DNA from: Nitriliruptor sp040882055 | GTDB taxonomy: Bacteria; Actinomycetota; Nitriliruptoria; Nitriliruptorales; Nitriliruptoraceae | Reading direction: 5' to 3' | Assembly (NCBI GenBank): GCA_040882055.1 | Contig: JBBECA010000085.1 | Coordinates: 1-63,133, forward strand | Length of the DNA stretch: 63,133 nt | In this document: positions 43,349 to 51,727 of the stretch, one piece after another | How positions within the stretch are numbered: position 1 is the stretch's first letter | Layout of the letters: each line of letters starts with the position of its first letter | Program-made: the position numbers and the translations under genes | The notes under the pieces: generated by a model | The model's input: the letters and a program-made list of their open reading frames with translations, nothing else | Told to the model about the DNA's origin: nothing | Databases searched by the model: none

Positions 43349-44558
43349 TGGACCGCCGGCCGCGAGCGAGCTCCGCGACACGGGGCTCGCCGGGCCAGCC
43401 GTGGGCTTCGCACGCACCCTCCGTGCCGCCGGGGTGGAGGCTTCACCTGACCGCGTGCACGCGTTCGTCGAGGCACTCGACGTGCTCGCGGCCAGCGATC
43501 GGGACGACGTGTACTGGGCCGGCCGGCTCACGCTCTGCGCGGGTCCCGACGATCTCGAACGCTACGACCGCGTCTTCGCGGCCTTCTTCGACGGTCAGGC
43601 CGTCACCGGCCGACCTATCGTCCGTCGACGGGTCGAGCTCGGCACGCAGACGCTCGGCGAGAGCGTCGGCGCGACCGGAGCCGACGACGAACCCGAGGTC
43701 GACGCGCACGCGGTCACGCGCCACGCCTCCCGCGACGAGCTCCTGCGTCAGCGCGACGTGCGCGACATGGACGAACGGGAGCGGCGCGAGCTGCACCAGC
43801 TGCTGGCCGCCCTCGCGATGCCCGGGGCGACGCGGCGCACACGCCGTTCGGTCCCGGCCCCGCGCGGCGCGGTGGATCGGCGCCGGAGCATCCGGAGCCT
43901 GCTGCGCTCCGGTGGTGAGCTCGGCGAACTGCACCACCAGGCGCCGAGGCGACGTCCCCGCCGTGTGATCCTGCTGGTCGACGTCAGCGGTTCGATGGCG
44001 GGGTACGCCGACGTGCTGCTGCGCTTCGCTCACGTCGCCGCGCGCCGGCAGGGCACCCCCACCGAGGTCTTCACCCTCGGGACCCGCCTCACCCGGGTCA
44101 CCGACGAGATGCGTCACCGCGACCCCGACACCGCGATGCGGGCCGTCGCCGCAGCCATCCCCGACTGGTCGGGTGGTACCCGGCTCGGTGAGGGGTTGCG
44201 GGACTTCCTCGACCTGTGGGGGCAACGCGGCCTGGCCCGGGGGGCCGTCGCCGTCGTGCTCTCCGACGGTTGGGAGACCGGCGAGGTGACGCTGCTCGGT
44301 GATCAGGTGGCGCGCCTGTCCCGTCTGGCCCACCGGGTCATCTGGGCCAACCCCCTGGCCGGCCGCGAGGGGTTCGCCCCGATCGCCGGGGGGATGGCGG
44401 CGGCGCTGCCGTACTGCGACGCGCTGGTCGAGGGCCACTCGTTGGCGGCCCTCGAGCGTCTCGCTCACGAGGTGGCCGGTACCGTCGGAGCGGAGCGGCG
44501 CCACGGCGGGTACCCGAGCGCAGCGTCGCGAGGATCGGGAGGGAGCCCACGTGCGTGA
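43332..44558 (+). CDS. coxE: VWA-domain protein CoxE
   Basis: CoxE is the von Willebrand A partner of the CoxD ATPase in metal-cofactor maturation. The C-terminal VWA domain has the metal-binding motif LLVDVSGSMAGYADVL followed by THR/TLGTRLTRVT-type strands and SDGWETGEVTLL. The Arg-rich middle (TRRTRRSVPAPRGAVDRRR) is typical. ATG 43332 lies 17 bases inside the coxD end; the frame is open to an earlier GTG at 43278. Length is 408 aa. The stop overlaps the XdhC-like start by 8 bp. Confidence 0.9.
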   Translation: MPVEDDGPPAASELRDTGLAGPAVGFARTLRAAGVEASPDRVHAFVEALDVLAASDRDDVYWAGRLTLCAGPDDLERYDRVFAAFFDGQAVTGRPIVRRRVELGTQTLGESVGATGADDEPEVDAHAVTRHASRDELLRQRDVRDMDERERRELHQLLAALAMPGATRRTRRSVPAPRGAVDRRRSIRSLLRSGGELGELHHQAPRRRPRRVILLVDVSGSMAGYADVLLRFAHVAARRQGTPTEVFTLGTRLTRVTDEMRHRDPDTAMRAVAAAIPDWSGGTRLGEGLRDFLDLWGQRGLARGAVAVVLSDGWETGEVTLLGDQVARLSRLAHRVIWANPLAGREGFAPIAGGMAAALPYCDALVEGHSLAALERLAHEVAGTVGAERRHGGYPSAASRGSGGSPRA

Positions 44559-45660
44559 GGAGCTCGAACGACTCCGACGTTGGCGATCGGAGGGGACCCG
44601 CTTCGCCCTCGCGACCGTCGTGGCGACCTCCGAGAGCGCGCCTCGACCACCGGGCGCGGTGCTCGCGGTCCACCCGGACGGCGACGTGGTGGGCAGCGTG
44701 TCCGGCGGGTGCGTCGAGGGAGCGGTCGTCGAGGTGGCCACCGAGGTGCTCGAGACCGACGTGCCCCGACGGGTCCGGTACGGCATCTCCGACGACCAGG
44801 CGTTCGCGGTCGGCCTCACCTGCGGCGGCACGATCGAGGTGTTCGTGCAGCCCATCACGCCCGACACCGTCGACCTCGACCACCTCGCCGCCGACCTCGA
44901 GAACGACGCGCCGGTCGCGGTGGCCACCGTGACCGAGGGTGACCACGCCGGCGCGATGCTCGTGGTGCGGCCGGGCGACGCGGACGGCACGACCGGCGAT
45001 GACGGGCTCGACCACGCGGTCCTGGCCGACGCCCGGGGGATGCTGCAGCAGGGCGCCACCGGCCTGCGTCACTACGGTCCGCACGGGGAGCGTCGGGTCG
45101 ACGACGTCGGCGTCTTCGTGGCCTCGTTCGCCCCGCGTCCCCGCATGCTCGTCTTCGGCGCCATCGACTTCGCCAGCGCCGTCGCGTCGGTCGGACGCTT
45201 CCTCGGCTACCACGTCACCGTCTGCGACGCGCGCGCCCGCTTCGCCACCGCCGCGCGCTTCCCGGACGCCGACGAGGTCGTCGTCAGCTGGCCCCACCGC
45301 TACCTCGCCGAGACCACGGTCGACGCGCGCACCGTCATCTGCGTGCTCACCCACGATCCGAAGTTCGACGTCCCGGTCCTCGAGGCCGCGCTGCGGACCG
45401 ACGCGGCCTACGTCGGCGTCATGGGCAGCCGGCGCACCCACGAGGACCGGCTGGCACGCCTGCGTGAGCAGGGCGTGGACGAGGCGGATCTCGGCCGGCT
45501 GCGCTCGCCGATCGGGCTCGACCTCGGGGCGCGGACGCCGCAGGAGACCGCGGTGTCCATCGCCGCCGAGATCCTCCTCGACCGTCACGGGGGCTCGGGC
45601 GCGCGCCTGACCGACACCGTCGGCCCCATCCACCGGCGGCGCGACGTGCTCGAGGTCTGA
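44551..45660 (+). CDS. XdhC/CoxI family maturation factor (CoxF-like)
   Basis: XdhC-type proteins bind the sulfurated molybdenum cofactor and deliver it to the hydroxylase. The N-terminal XdhC_CoxI domain has APRPPGAVLAVHPDGDVVGSVSGGCVEGAVV and LTCGGTIEVFVQP. The C-terminal Rossmann-like XdhC_C domain has HDPKFDVPVLEAALRTDAAYVGVMGSRRT and LRSPIGLDLGARTPQETAVSIAAEI. Both halves are complete in 369 aa. GTG 44551 overlaps coxE by 8 bp with GGAGGGAG before it. Confidence 0.92.
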   Translation: MREELERLRRWRSEGTRFALATVVATSESAPRPPGAVLAVHPDGDVVGSVSGGCVEGAVVEVATEVLETDVPRRVRYGISDDQAFAVGLTCGGTIEVFVQPITPDTVDLDHLAADLENDAPVAVATVTEGDHAGAMLVVRPGDADGTTGDDGLDHAVLADARGMLQQGATGLRHYGPHGERRVDDVGVFVASFAPRPRMLVFGAIDFASAVASVGRFLGYHVTVCDARARFATAARFPDADEVVVSWPHRYLAETTVDARTVICVLTHDPKFDVPVLEAALRTDAAYVGVMGSRRTHEDRLARLREQGVDEADLGRLRSPIGLDLGARTPQETAVSIAAEILLDRHGGSGARLTDTVGPIHRRRDVLEV

Positions 45661-45713
45661 GCGCCAGCGCTACCTGAACGACCCACCCGATCCGGACAGA
45701 GAGAGGCACCGAC

Positions 45714-46430
45714 GTGGAGTTCGTCAACGAGTTCACGGTCCCGGTCGGCATCGACCGCGCCTTCGAGATCCTGACCGACCTCGAACGTGTCGCGCCCTGC
45801 CTCCCTGGCGCGACCCTCGAAGAGGTCGACGGGGCCACCTACACCGGCAAGGTCAAGGTCAAGGTGGGACCCATCGCCGTCACCTACCGCGGCACCGCCG
45901 AGCTGACGGAGAAGGACGAGGCGGCCAAGCACGCGGTCATCCACGCCGCCGGCAAGGAGGCGCGGGGGGCCGGGACGGCCACCGCGGACGTGTCGGCCGA
46001 CCTCGTCGCCGAGGCTGCTGACCGCACGAAGGTTCGAGTCGTGACCGACCTGACCGTGACGGGCAAGCCGGCGCAGTTCGGGCGCGGCGTCATGGCCGAC
46101 GTCGGGACCAAGCTGATCGGCACCTTCGCGGATCGGCTGTCGGAGATGATCGAACAGGACGAGGGGATCGGGGCCACCGACGAGCTCCCGCCTCCGACGA
46201 CCGCGCCACCCGCCGACACCGCTCCTGGTGCCGCCGCGACGCCGGCGGTCTCGGCCACCGTGCCGTCGCAGGCGGATGCCGGTCCGCGCCGGATCGCCCC
46301 CCCGGCACGCGAGCCCGAGGCGCTCGACCTGGTCGACGTCGCGGGCGGCGCCGTCGCCAAGCGGGTGTTGCCGCTGGTCGCCCTCGCGGCGTTGATCGCC
46401 GGCGTGCTCTGGTGGCGCCGCAGCCGGTGA
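45714..46430 (+). CDS. coxG: CoxG-like SRPBCC protein with C-terminal membrane anchor
   Basis: The N-terminal 145 residues are the CO-dehydrogenase subunit G (SRPBCC) domain: EFTVPVGIDRAFEILTDLERVAPCLPGATLEEV and FGRGVMADVGTKLIGTFADRLSEM. A Pro/Ala-rich spacer leads to a C-terminal helix, VLPLVALAALIAGVLWW, with a WWRRSR tail. CoxG tethers the enzyme to the membrane and, in form I systems, has been linked to quinone delivery. That predicts electrons from this hydroxylase enter the respiratory chain. GTG start; last gene of the operon. Confidence 0.9.
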   Translation: MEFVNEFTVPVGIDRAFEILTDLERVAPCLPGATLEEVDGATYTGKVKVKVGPIAVTYRGTAELTEKDEAAKHAVIHAAGKEARGAGTATADVSADLVAEAADRTKVRVVTDLTVTGKPAQFGRGVMADVGTKLIGTFADRLSEMIEQDEGIGATDELPPPTTAPPADTAPGAAATPAVSATVPSQADAGPRRIAPPAREPEALDLVDVAGGAVAKRVLPLVALAALIAGVLWWRRSR

Positions 46431-46449
46431 CGGGCTCCGGCCGACCGGT

Positions 46450-46968
46450 TCAGCCGTCGGCGGGCGTAGGCGCGCCGGACGGGTGCTCGGTGTCGCCGCC
46501 GAGCAGGTCGACCGCGTGGGGGAGCAGGCCGATGATCGCCGTCAGCGACTCGGTCGCCCCGCGTGGGCTGCCCGGCAGGTCGATCAGGAGCGTGGCGCCG
46601 CGGATGGCGCAGACCCCGCGCGAGAGGTCGGCCATCGGGGTCGAGGCCCGCCCGGCAGCTCGCATGGCCTCGGCCAGGCCGGGTGCGTCGCGGTGGCAGA
46701 CGTCGCGCGTGGCCTCGGGGGTCACGTCCCGGGGGCCGAAGCCGGTTCCACCGGTGATGCAGACGACCGCGAGCCCGCCCTCGTCGGCGAGCGCCGCCAG
46801 CAGGGCACTGATCCGCGGTCGGACGTCCGGCACCACCTCGCGGCGGACCACCTCCCAGCCGTGGTCGGCCAGCAGGGCGGCCACCGCGTCGCCCGAACCG
46901 TCCTGCCGGTGACCGCTGGCCACCCCATCGCTGGCCGTGACGACCGCCGCCGTCCGTCGCTGTCCCAC
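46450..46968 (-). CDS. mog: MogA/MoaB-family molybdopterin adenylyltransferase-like protein
   Basis: Activates molybdopterin by adenylation before metal insertion. The 172-aa protein has TAAVVTASDGVASG at the N-terminus, VCITGGTGFGPRDVTPEATRDV (the MoCF_biosynth signature with GGTG), and LLIDLPGSPRGATESL near the end. GTG 46968 is chosen because it directly precedes the conserved TAAVVTASD strand. It is divergent from the MocA-like gene (45-base gap) and convergent with coxG. Confidence 0.88.
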   Translation of the reverse strand: MGQRRTAAVVTASDGVASGHRQDGSGDAVAALLADHGWEVVRREVVPDVRPRISALLAALADEGGLAVVCITGGTGFGPRDVTPEATRDVCHRDAPGLAEAMRAAGRASTPMADLSRGVCAIRGATLLIDLPGSPRGATESLTAIIGLLPHAVDLLGGDTEHPSGAPTPADG

Positions 46969-47013
46969 CTCGCGTCTCCCGCCGCTGGTCGTGACGGTGA
47001 GCCTACGGGGCCG

Positions 47014-47589
47014 GTGGTCGCCGTGATCCTGGCGGCTGGCACCGCGTCGAGGTTCGGGTCGACCAAGCAGCTCGCGGAGCTCGGCGGTCGCCCGCTCGTC
47101 GGGCACGTGGTCGCCCTCGCGTCCGCCGCTCGGCTCGTCGACGAGGTGGTGGTCGTCGTCGGGCACGACCGGGCCGACGTCGCGGCGGCCGCGCGGGGCA
47201 CCGCGTCCGTCGAGGTCGCCGTCAACGTGGACCACGAGGCGGGCCAGGCCGGCTCGCTCCGGGTCGGCATCCGGGCCGCGGTGGGACGTCGTGCCCGCGT
47301 CGCGGTCATCCTCCTCGCCGACGAACCCGACGTCGCTCCCGACGCCGTGGACCACGTCGCGGGCGCCGTCCTCGACGGCGTCCCTGCGGCGCGCGCCCGC
47401 TACGAGGACGGTCCGGGCCACCCCGTCGCCTTCGCGGCCGAGGTGTTCGACCGGCTGCTCGGCGTCGAAGGGGATCGCGGTGCGCGCGAGCTGCTCGGGC
47501 AGCTCGGGACGCTCGAGGTGCCCGTCGTGGGCCCGCGGCCACGGGACATCGACCGGCCCGAGGACCTCGAGCGACGCCGCCGTCACTAG
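47014..47589 (+). CDS. MocA-like molybdenum cofactor cytidylyltransferase / NTP transferase
   Basis: The N-terminal LAAGTASRFGSTKQLAELGGRPL is the nucleotide-binding signature of MobA/MocA. ILLADEPDVAP carries the metal-binding Asp, and YEDGPGHPVAFAAEVFDRL is the family GHP motif. Xanthine-dehydrogenase/CO-dehydrogenase-type enzymes use the MCD (cytosine dinucleotide) form, which MocA makes, so the position beside the cox operon fits. GTG 47014 gives 191 aa, the expected size; the ribosome site is weak. Confidence 0.88.
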   Translation: MVAVILAAGTASRFGSTKQLAELGGRPLVGHVVALASAARLVDEVVVVVGHDRADVAAAARGTASVEVAVNVDHEAGQAGSLRVGIRAAVGRRARVAVILLADEPDVAPDAVDHVAGAVLDGVPAARARYEDGPGHPVAFAAEVFDRLLGVEGDRGARELLGQLGTLEVPVVGPRPRDIDRPEDLERRRRH

Positions 47590-47629
47590 GTTCCGGTGAT
47601 CAGCGACCGCGACCGCACGAGGAACCTCC

Positions 47630-48529
47630 GTGGCTGAGCCGACCATCCGCGGCCTGAGGCACCTGCGCTCGGGCAAGGTCCGCGACCTCTACGAGGTCGA
47701 CGACGACCACCTCCTGCTCGTGGCCTCCGATCGGGTGTCCACCTACGACGTGGTCCACCCGACACCGGTCCCGGACAAGGGTCGCGTGCTCACGGCGGTC
47801 TCCGCGTTCTGGTTCGACCGGCTGGATGTCGACCACCACCTGGTCTCGACCGACCTCGACGACCTGCCCGGCGAGCTCGATCCCGCCGATGCGGAGCGGC
47901 TCGCCGGGCGCACCATGCTGTGTCGCAAGGTCGACATCGTCCCGGTCGAGTGCGTGGTCCGGGGCTACCTCGTCGGCTCCGGCTGGAACGAGTACCGACG
48001 GGACGGCACCGTCTGCGGCATCGAGCTGCCGGCCGGACTGGTCAAAGCCGACCGTCTGCCCGAGCCGATCTTCACGCCGGCGACGAAGGCCGAGGCTGGC
48101 GACCACGACGAGAACGTCAGCTTCGAGGTGATGGCGGACGCGATCGGTCACGAGCTCGCCTCGGAGCTGCGTGAGCTGTCGTTGCGTCTCTACGCCGCGG
48201 GCGCTGCCCACGCCACCGAACGCGGCATCATCCTCGCCGACACCAAGTTCGAGTTCGGTCAGCGCGACGGTCGGCTGCTGCTCGCCGACGAGGTCATGAC
48301 GCCGGACTCCTCGCGCTACTGGCCGGCGGACGCTTGGGAACCGGGAGCGAGCCCGCCGAGCTTCGACAAGCAGTACGTGCGCGACTTCGCGACCTCGACG
48401 GGGTGGGACAAGCAGCCGCCAGCCCCCGCGCTGCCGGACGAGGTCGTCGCCGCGACTCGATCGCGCTACGTCGAGGCGTACGAACGCCTGACCGGCACCT
48501 CGTTCGGCGACTGGCTCGCCCGCTGCTGA
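47630..48529 (+). CDS. purC: SAICAR synthetase PurC
   Basis: Joins CAIR with aspartate using ATP in purine synthesis. The glycine-rich SGKVRDLYEV, ASDRVSTYDVVHPTPVPDKG, VECVVRGYLVGSGWNEY, GIILADTKFEFG and DEVMTPDSSRYW match the family, and 299 aa is the normal bacterial fungal-type length. TAGGTT at 47587 is a possible -10, and GAGGAAC lies before the GTG. It is 23 kb from purA-purD-purE. A hairpin terminator follows 20 bases after the stop. Confidence 0.97.
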   Translation: MAEPTIRGLRHLRSGKVRDLYEVDDDHLLLVASDRVSTYDVVHPTPVPDKGRVLTAVSAFWFDRLDVDHHLVSTDLDDLPGELDPADAERLAGRTMLCRKVDIVPVECVVRGYLVGSGWNEYRRDGTVCGIELPAGLVKADRLPEPIFTPATKAEAGDHDENVSFEVMADAIGHELASELRELSLRLYAAGAAHATERGIILADTKFEFGQRDGRLLLADEVMTPDSSRYWPADAWEPGASPPSFDKQYVRDFATSTGWDKQPPAPALPDEVVAATRSRYVEAYERLTGTSFGDWLARC

Positions 48530-48549
48530 CCCTGCGGTCCGGATCGCGG

Positions 48550-48575
48550 CCACCACGGTCAGCCGGCCGTGGTGG
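48550..48575 (+). terminator. Rho-independent-type hairpin after purC
   Basis: CCACCACGG pairs perfectly with CCGTGGTGG around an 8-base loop, 20 bases after the purC stop. There is no T-run, as is common for GC-rich actinobacterial terminators. Confidence 0.6.
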
Positions 48576-48655
48576 TCCGGCACGGCAGCTCGCGGAGCCG
48601 GGGATAGTGGGCGTGGCCGCCGTGGCCACCGTCCCGACCCGCCGAGGTACCCGTG

Positions 48656-48910
48656 ATGCACGCTCCGATCCGCCGCACGCTCGCCGCCTCCGCCGCCGTC
48701 GCTCTCGTGCTCGGGGGATGTGGCGGCGACGACGCCGAGCAGACGCCCGAGGCCGAGTTCGATCCCACCACCGACGGGGTCGAGGACGACGACACCACGT
48801 CGCCGTCGGACGGCGCCGAGGACGGAACCGAGGGCGGCACGCCGCCCGAGACCGGCGAGGACGAGGGCGCCACCGACGGGACCGACGACGCAGGTGAGCT
48901 CGGGGAGTGA
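48656..48910 (+). CDS. Small acidic lipoprotein
   Basis: An 84-aa protein with an Arg-containing N-terminus, a hydrophobic segment and the lipobox LGGC, so the Cys near position 21 should be lipidated. The remaining 60 residues are almost entirely Asp, Glu, Gly and Thr, probably disordered. The ATG at 48656 directly follows an in-frame GTG at 48653. The function is unknown. Composition resembles the N-terminal linkers of the LivK-like and LivH-like proteins downstream. Confidence 0.6.
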   Translation: MHAPIRRTLAASAAVALVLGGCGGDDAEQTPEAEFDPTTDGVEDDDTTSPSDGAEDGTEGGTPPETGEDEGATDGTDDAGELGE

Positions 48911-48931
48911 ACGTCGACGACGCCCCGGTCG

Positions 48932-49297
48932 CTAGGCCAGCGTGATCGCGCGACCCTCGGTGAGGGCTTCGACGATCCGGGCCGCGCCGACGATGGTCGC
49001 GCCGGCGACGAGTTCGGTGTCGCCGGTGATGCCCCGCTTGGTCGCACACGCGGAGCAGAGCCAGATCTCGCCCCCTCCGGCGGCCACCTGGCGGACGAGG
49101 TCGGCCAGGGGCGGCATCCCGTCCTCCTCGATGCGTTCGGCGGTGCCGGGTAGGCCGAGCGTCACCGCGTCGACGGTGCAGATCACGACCGCGTGCTGGC
49201 CGGAGGCGACCGCGGTGGCTGCGGCGATGAACGGCACCGTCGCGCGCTCGGGGGCGTCCTCGGCGTGCGAGCAGGGGAACAGCAGGGTCTCGGCCAC
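48932..49297 (-). CDS. DsrE-family protein
   Basis: A 121-aa protein with the DsrE/DsrF-like fold: ETLLFPCSHAEDAPERATVPFIAAATAVASG, AVVICTVDAVTLGLPG and IWLCSACATKRGI. Cys residues in PCSH and CSAC could take part in sulfur relay or simple thiol chemistry. The GTG at 49297 follows GGAG by about 6 bases; the frame is open much further upstream but runs antisense through the livK-like gene. Substrate and partner are unknown. Confidence 0.7.
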   Translation of the reverse strand: MAETLLFPCSHAEDAPERATVPFIAAATAVASGQHAVVICTVDAVTLGLPGTAERIEEDGMPPLADLVRQVAAGGGEIWLCSACATKRGITGDTELVAGATIVGAARIVEALTEGRAITLA

Positions 49298-49417
49298 GGT
49301 GGCTCCGTCGGTTCGGGAACGCGACGCTAGGCCGGAACCGCCAGCGGTGCTCCGGCGATACCGCACCGTCGATCCGGCACCGTCTGACCTGCAGGAACGC
49401 ACACCTGCGCCGAACGG

Positions 49418-49446
49418 TTCACTTCCTCCTACCTGCGTAGTAGCGT
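49418..49446 (+). promoter_or_regulatory. Sigma70-type promoter of the livK-like gene
   Basis: TTCACT (four of six -35 consensus bases) at 49418-49423, a 17-base spacer, and TAGCGT at 49441-49446 form a good housekeeping-type promoter. The predicted leader is about 82 bases. Confidence 0.6.
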
Positions 49447-49534
49447 TACCGGACACCATCCCACGACCGTGGGGTTGGAGGTCGGCTTGCGCTCGACGCG
49501 CTCGCTGACGACGAGCTTCCGGGAGGGAAACTCC

Positions 49535-50854
49535 ATGCATCGATCGCTCTGGTTGCGCCGCGTCGCGGCTGCCACCGCGCTCGCGCTCACCGCTGCCGCC
49601 TGTGGCGGCGGCGATGACGAGCCCGAGACCACCGAGACCGAGACCGAGGCTCCGGCCGAGGACGACGGCGAAGCTGCCGCCGACGACGGCGAGGCCGAGG
49701 AAGAGGCCGAGATCGAGCGTCCCGAGCGGGACGACGTGCTCGACATCGGCTACGTCCTGCCGGAGTCGGGTCCGCTCGCTCCGCTCGGCCCGCCCCAGAT
49801 CGAGGGCGTCAACCTCGCCATCGAGGACATCAACGCCGCTGGCGGCGTGATGGGCTCGGACGTCACCCTGAACACCGGTGACGAGGCTGGCGACGCGGCG
49901 GTCGCACGTGACACCGCTGCCCGCCTGATCAACGACGGTGTCGACGGCATCGTCGGTGCTGCTGCGTCGGGGATGTCGCAGGAGATCATCCAGACGCTCG
50001 AGGACAACGAGATCGTCCAGTGTTCGGCCTCGAACACCTCGCCGGCGTTCTCCGAGCAGGACAACAACAGCTACTACTTCCGCACCGTCCCGCCGGACGA
50101 GGCGGTCGCTCCGATCATCGCCAACACCGTCATCGGTGACGGCTACACCGCCCCGGCGGTGCTCGCCCGTGCCGACGACTACGGCGAAGCGCTGCGTGGT
50201 CTGGTCGAAGAGGGCCTGACCGAGCAGGGTGTCGAGCCCGTCATCTCCGAGGCGTACGACCCTGAGTCGGACGACTTCGACGCGCTCGTGTCCCAGGTCA
50301 CCGGTGCCGGCGCGGACTCCGCGGTCGTCATCGGCTTCGACGAGTCCGGCGGCCTGATCGGCGCGCTCATCGAGGCAGGCGTCGGTCCCGAGGGCATCTA
50401 CGGTGGTGACGGCATCTTCGGCCCGAACTTCGGTGAGTCCGTCGGTACCGACATCACCGGTATGAAGGTCATCGGCGCCGCTGGTGGCCAGGAGTTCAAC
50501 GACCGTCTCAACGACGTGCTCGACGACTCCAACCAGGGCAACCTGATCTACGGTGGTCAGGCGTACGACTGCGTCATCGTCATGGCGCTCGCTGCTGAGG
50601 CCGCGCAGTCGACCGACCCCGCCGTCTTCATGGGCGAGGTCGAAGGCGTCACCCAGGACGGGACCGAGTGCACCTCCTTCGAGGAGTGCAAGGGCATGCT
50701 CGAGGGCGGCGAGGACATCGACTACAACGGCGCGTCCGGTCCGCTGGACCTCTCCGGCACGGACCCGACCTTCGGTCGGTACGCCATCGGTGAGTTCACC
50801 GAGAACGGGCTCGAGATCGTCGGCTCCGAGGACGTGGACCTCAGCGACCTCTGA
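49535..50854 (+). CDS. Branched-chain amino acid-type ABC substrate-binding lipoprotein (LivK-like)
   Basis: Captures the substrate outside the cell for the adjacent importer. It has a signal peptide with lipobox TAAAC (Cys near 21) and a 45-residue acidic spacer. The periplasmic-binding fold starts DIGYVLPESGPLAPLGPPQIEGVNLAIEDINAAGG, followed by VDGIVGAAASGMSQEI and SNTSPAFSEQDNNSYYFRTVPPDE. Length is 439 aa. ATG 49535 follows GGGAGGG. The Glu/Asp-rich linker suits a salt-rich environment (inference). Ligand could be amino acids, amides or urea. The ATPase and permease genes converge on it from the opposite strand, an unusual layout. Confidence 0.92.
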   Translation: MHRSLWLRRVAAATALALTAAACGGGDDEPETTETETEAPAEDDGEAAADDGEAEEEAEIERPERDDVLDIGYVLPESGPLAPLGPPQIEGVNLAIEDINAAGGVMGSDVTLNTGDEAGDAAVARDTAARLINDGVDGIVGAAASGMSQEIIQTLEDNEIVQCSASNTSPAFSEQDNNSYYFRTVPPDEAVAPIIANTVIGDGYTAPAVLARADDYGEALRGLVEEGLTEQGVEPVISEAYDPESDDFDALVSQVTGAGADSAVVIGFDESGGLIGALIEAGVGPEGIYGGDGIFGPNFGESVGTDITGMKVIGAAGGQEFNDRLNDVLDDSNQGNLIYGGQAYDCVIVMALAAEAAQSTDPAVFMGEVEGVTQDGTECTSFEECKGMLEGGEDIDYNGASGPLDLSGTDPTFGRYAIGEFTENGLEIVGSEDVDLSDL

Positions 50855-50871
50855 TCCACCCGCACCGACGA

Positions 50872-50900
50872 GGAGGCCCCGCCGACACGGCGGGGCCTCC
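50872..50900. terminator. Bidirectional hairpin terminator between livK-like and livF-like genes
   Basis: A perfect 13-bp stem (50872-50884 with 50888-50900, arm GGAGGCCCCGCCG) closes a 3-base loop ACA. It sits 17 bases after the livK-like stop and between convergent genes, so it can end transcription from both sides. Confidence 0.8.
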
Positions 50901-50902
50901 AC

Positions 50903-50953
50903 CGCGTCCGGGTCGAGCGCGCGTCCGGGTCGAGCGCGCGTCCGGGTCGAGCG
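50903..50953. repeat. Three tandem copies of a 17-bp unit
   Basis: The unit CGCGTCCGGGTCGAGCG repeats with exact 17-base period three times directly after the terminator hairpin. It is non-coding and lies in the convergent gap. Copy number may vary between strains. Confidence 0.85.
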
Positions 50954-50983
50954 CACATCGGGACCGCGGGATGATGACTGCGG

Positions 50984-51727
50984 TCAGCGAGCCTTGGCGA
51001 GGGTGCCGAGGTAGAGCTCGATGACCTTCGGGTCCTCGAGCAGCTCGCGGCCGGTGCCGGTGTAGGCGTTGGTGCCCTGGTCGAGCACGTAGCCCCGATC
51101 GCAGATCTGCAGGCAACGGCGGGCGTTCTGCTCGACCATCACGATCGACACGCCGCTGTCGCGGATCGTCCGCACCCGCCGGAACACCTCGTCCTGGTTG
51201 GCGGGCGACAGGCCTGCCGATGGTTCGTCGAGCAGCAGCACCGAGGGCTCCATCATCAGCGCTCGGGCCATGGCGACCATCTGTCGTTCCCCGCCGGACA
51301 GCGTCCCGGCCCGGCTGCTGGCGCGGTCCCCGAGGAGCGGGAACAGCTCGACCACGGAGGCGAACCGGTCCTTGAACCGGTCGGGTCGCAGGAACAGGCC
51401 CATCTCGAGGTTCTCGCGGATGGTCAGCGAGGGGAAGATGTTGTTGGTCTGCGGCACGTAGCCGACGCCGCGTTCGACCAGCTGGTGCGCCTTGAGGTTG
51501 GTGATGTCGTCGCCGCGGAGGGTGACTTGACCGTCGCGGACGTCGACGAGTCCGAAGAGGGCCTTGACCAGGGTCGACTTCCCGGCCCCGTTCGGGCCGA
51601 TGATGCCGACGATCTCGTTGTCGGTGAGGGTCAGGTCGCAGCCGTTCAAGATGTTGATGCCCGGCAGGTACCCGGCGTGCAGCCCTGAGGCGACCAGGAT
51701 GGGCTCGGCGGTGGCCACGTCGCTCAC
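50984..51727 (-). CDS. livF: ABC transporter ATP-binding protein LivF-like
   Basis: One of two ATPases energising the importer. Walker A is GIIGPNGAGKSTLVKALFG, the signature is LSGGERQMVAMARALMM, Walker B is VLLLDEPSAGLSP, and the H-loop is degenerate in the LivF manner (IVMVEQNARR). Length is 247 aa. GTG 51727 shares 4 bp with the livG stop, which fixes the start. It is last in the livHMGF order. The open frame that extends upstream through livG is not coding. Confidence 0.93.
   Translation of the reverse strand: MSDVATAEPILVASGLHAGYLPGINILNGCDLTLTDNEIVGIIGPNGAGKSTLVKALFGLVDVRDGQVTLRGDDITNLKAHQLVERGVGYVPQTNNIFPSLTIRENLEMGLFLRPDRFKDRFASVVELFPLLGDRASSRAGTLSGGERQMVAMARALMMEPSVLLLDEPSAGLSPANQDEVFRRVRTIRDSGVSIVMVEQNARRCLQICDRGYVLDQGTNAYTGTGRELLEDPKVIELYLGTLAKAR

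Noticed and set aside
48932..50956. Long minus-strand frame reaching from the DsrE gene through livK-like
   Set aside because: Only the last 121 codons show a real family; the rest is antisense of the binding-protein gene.
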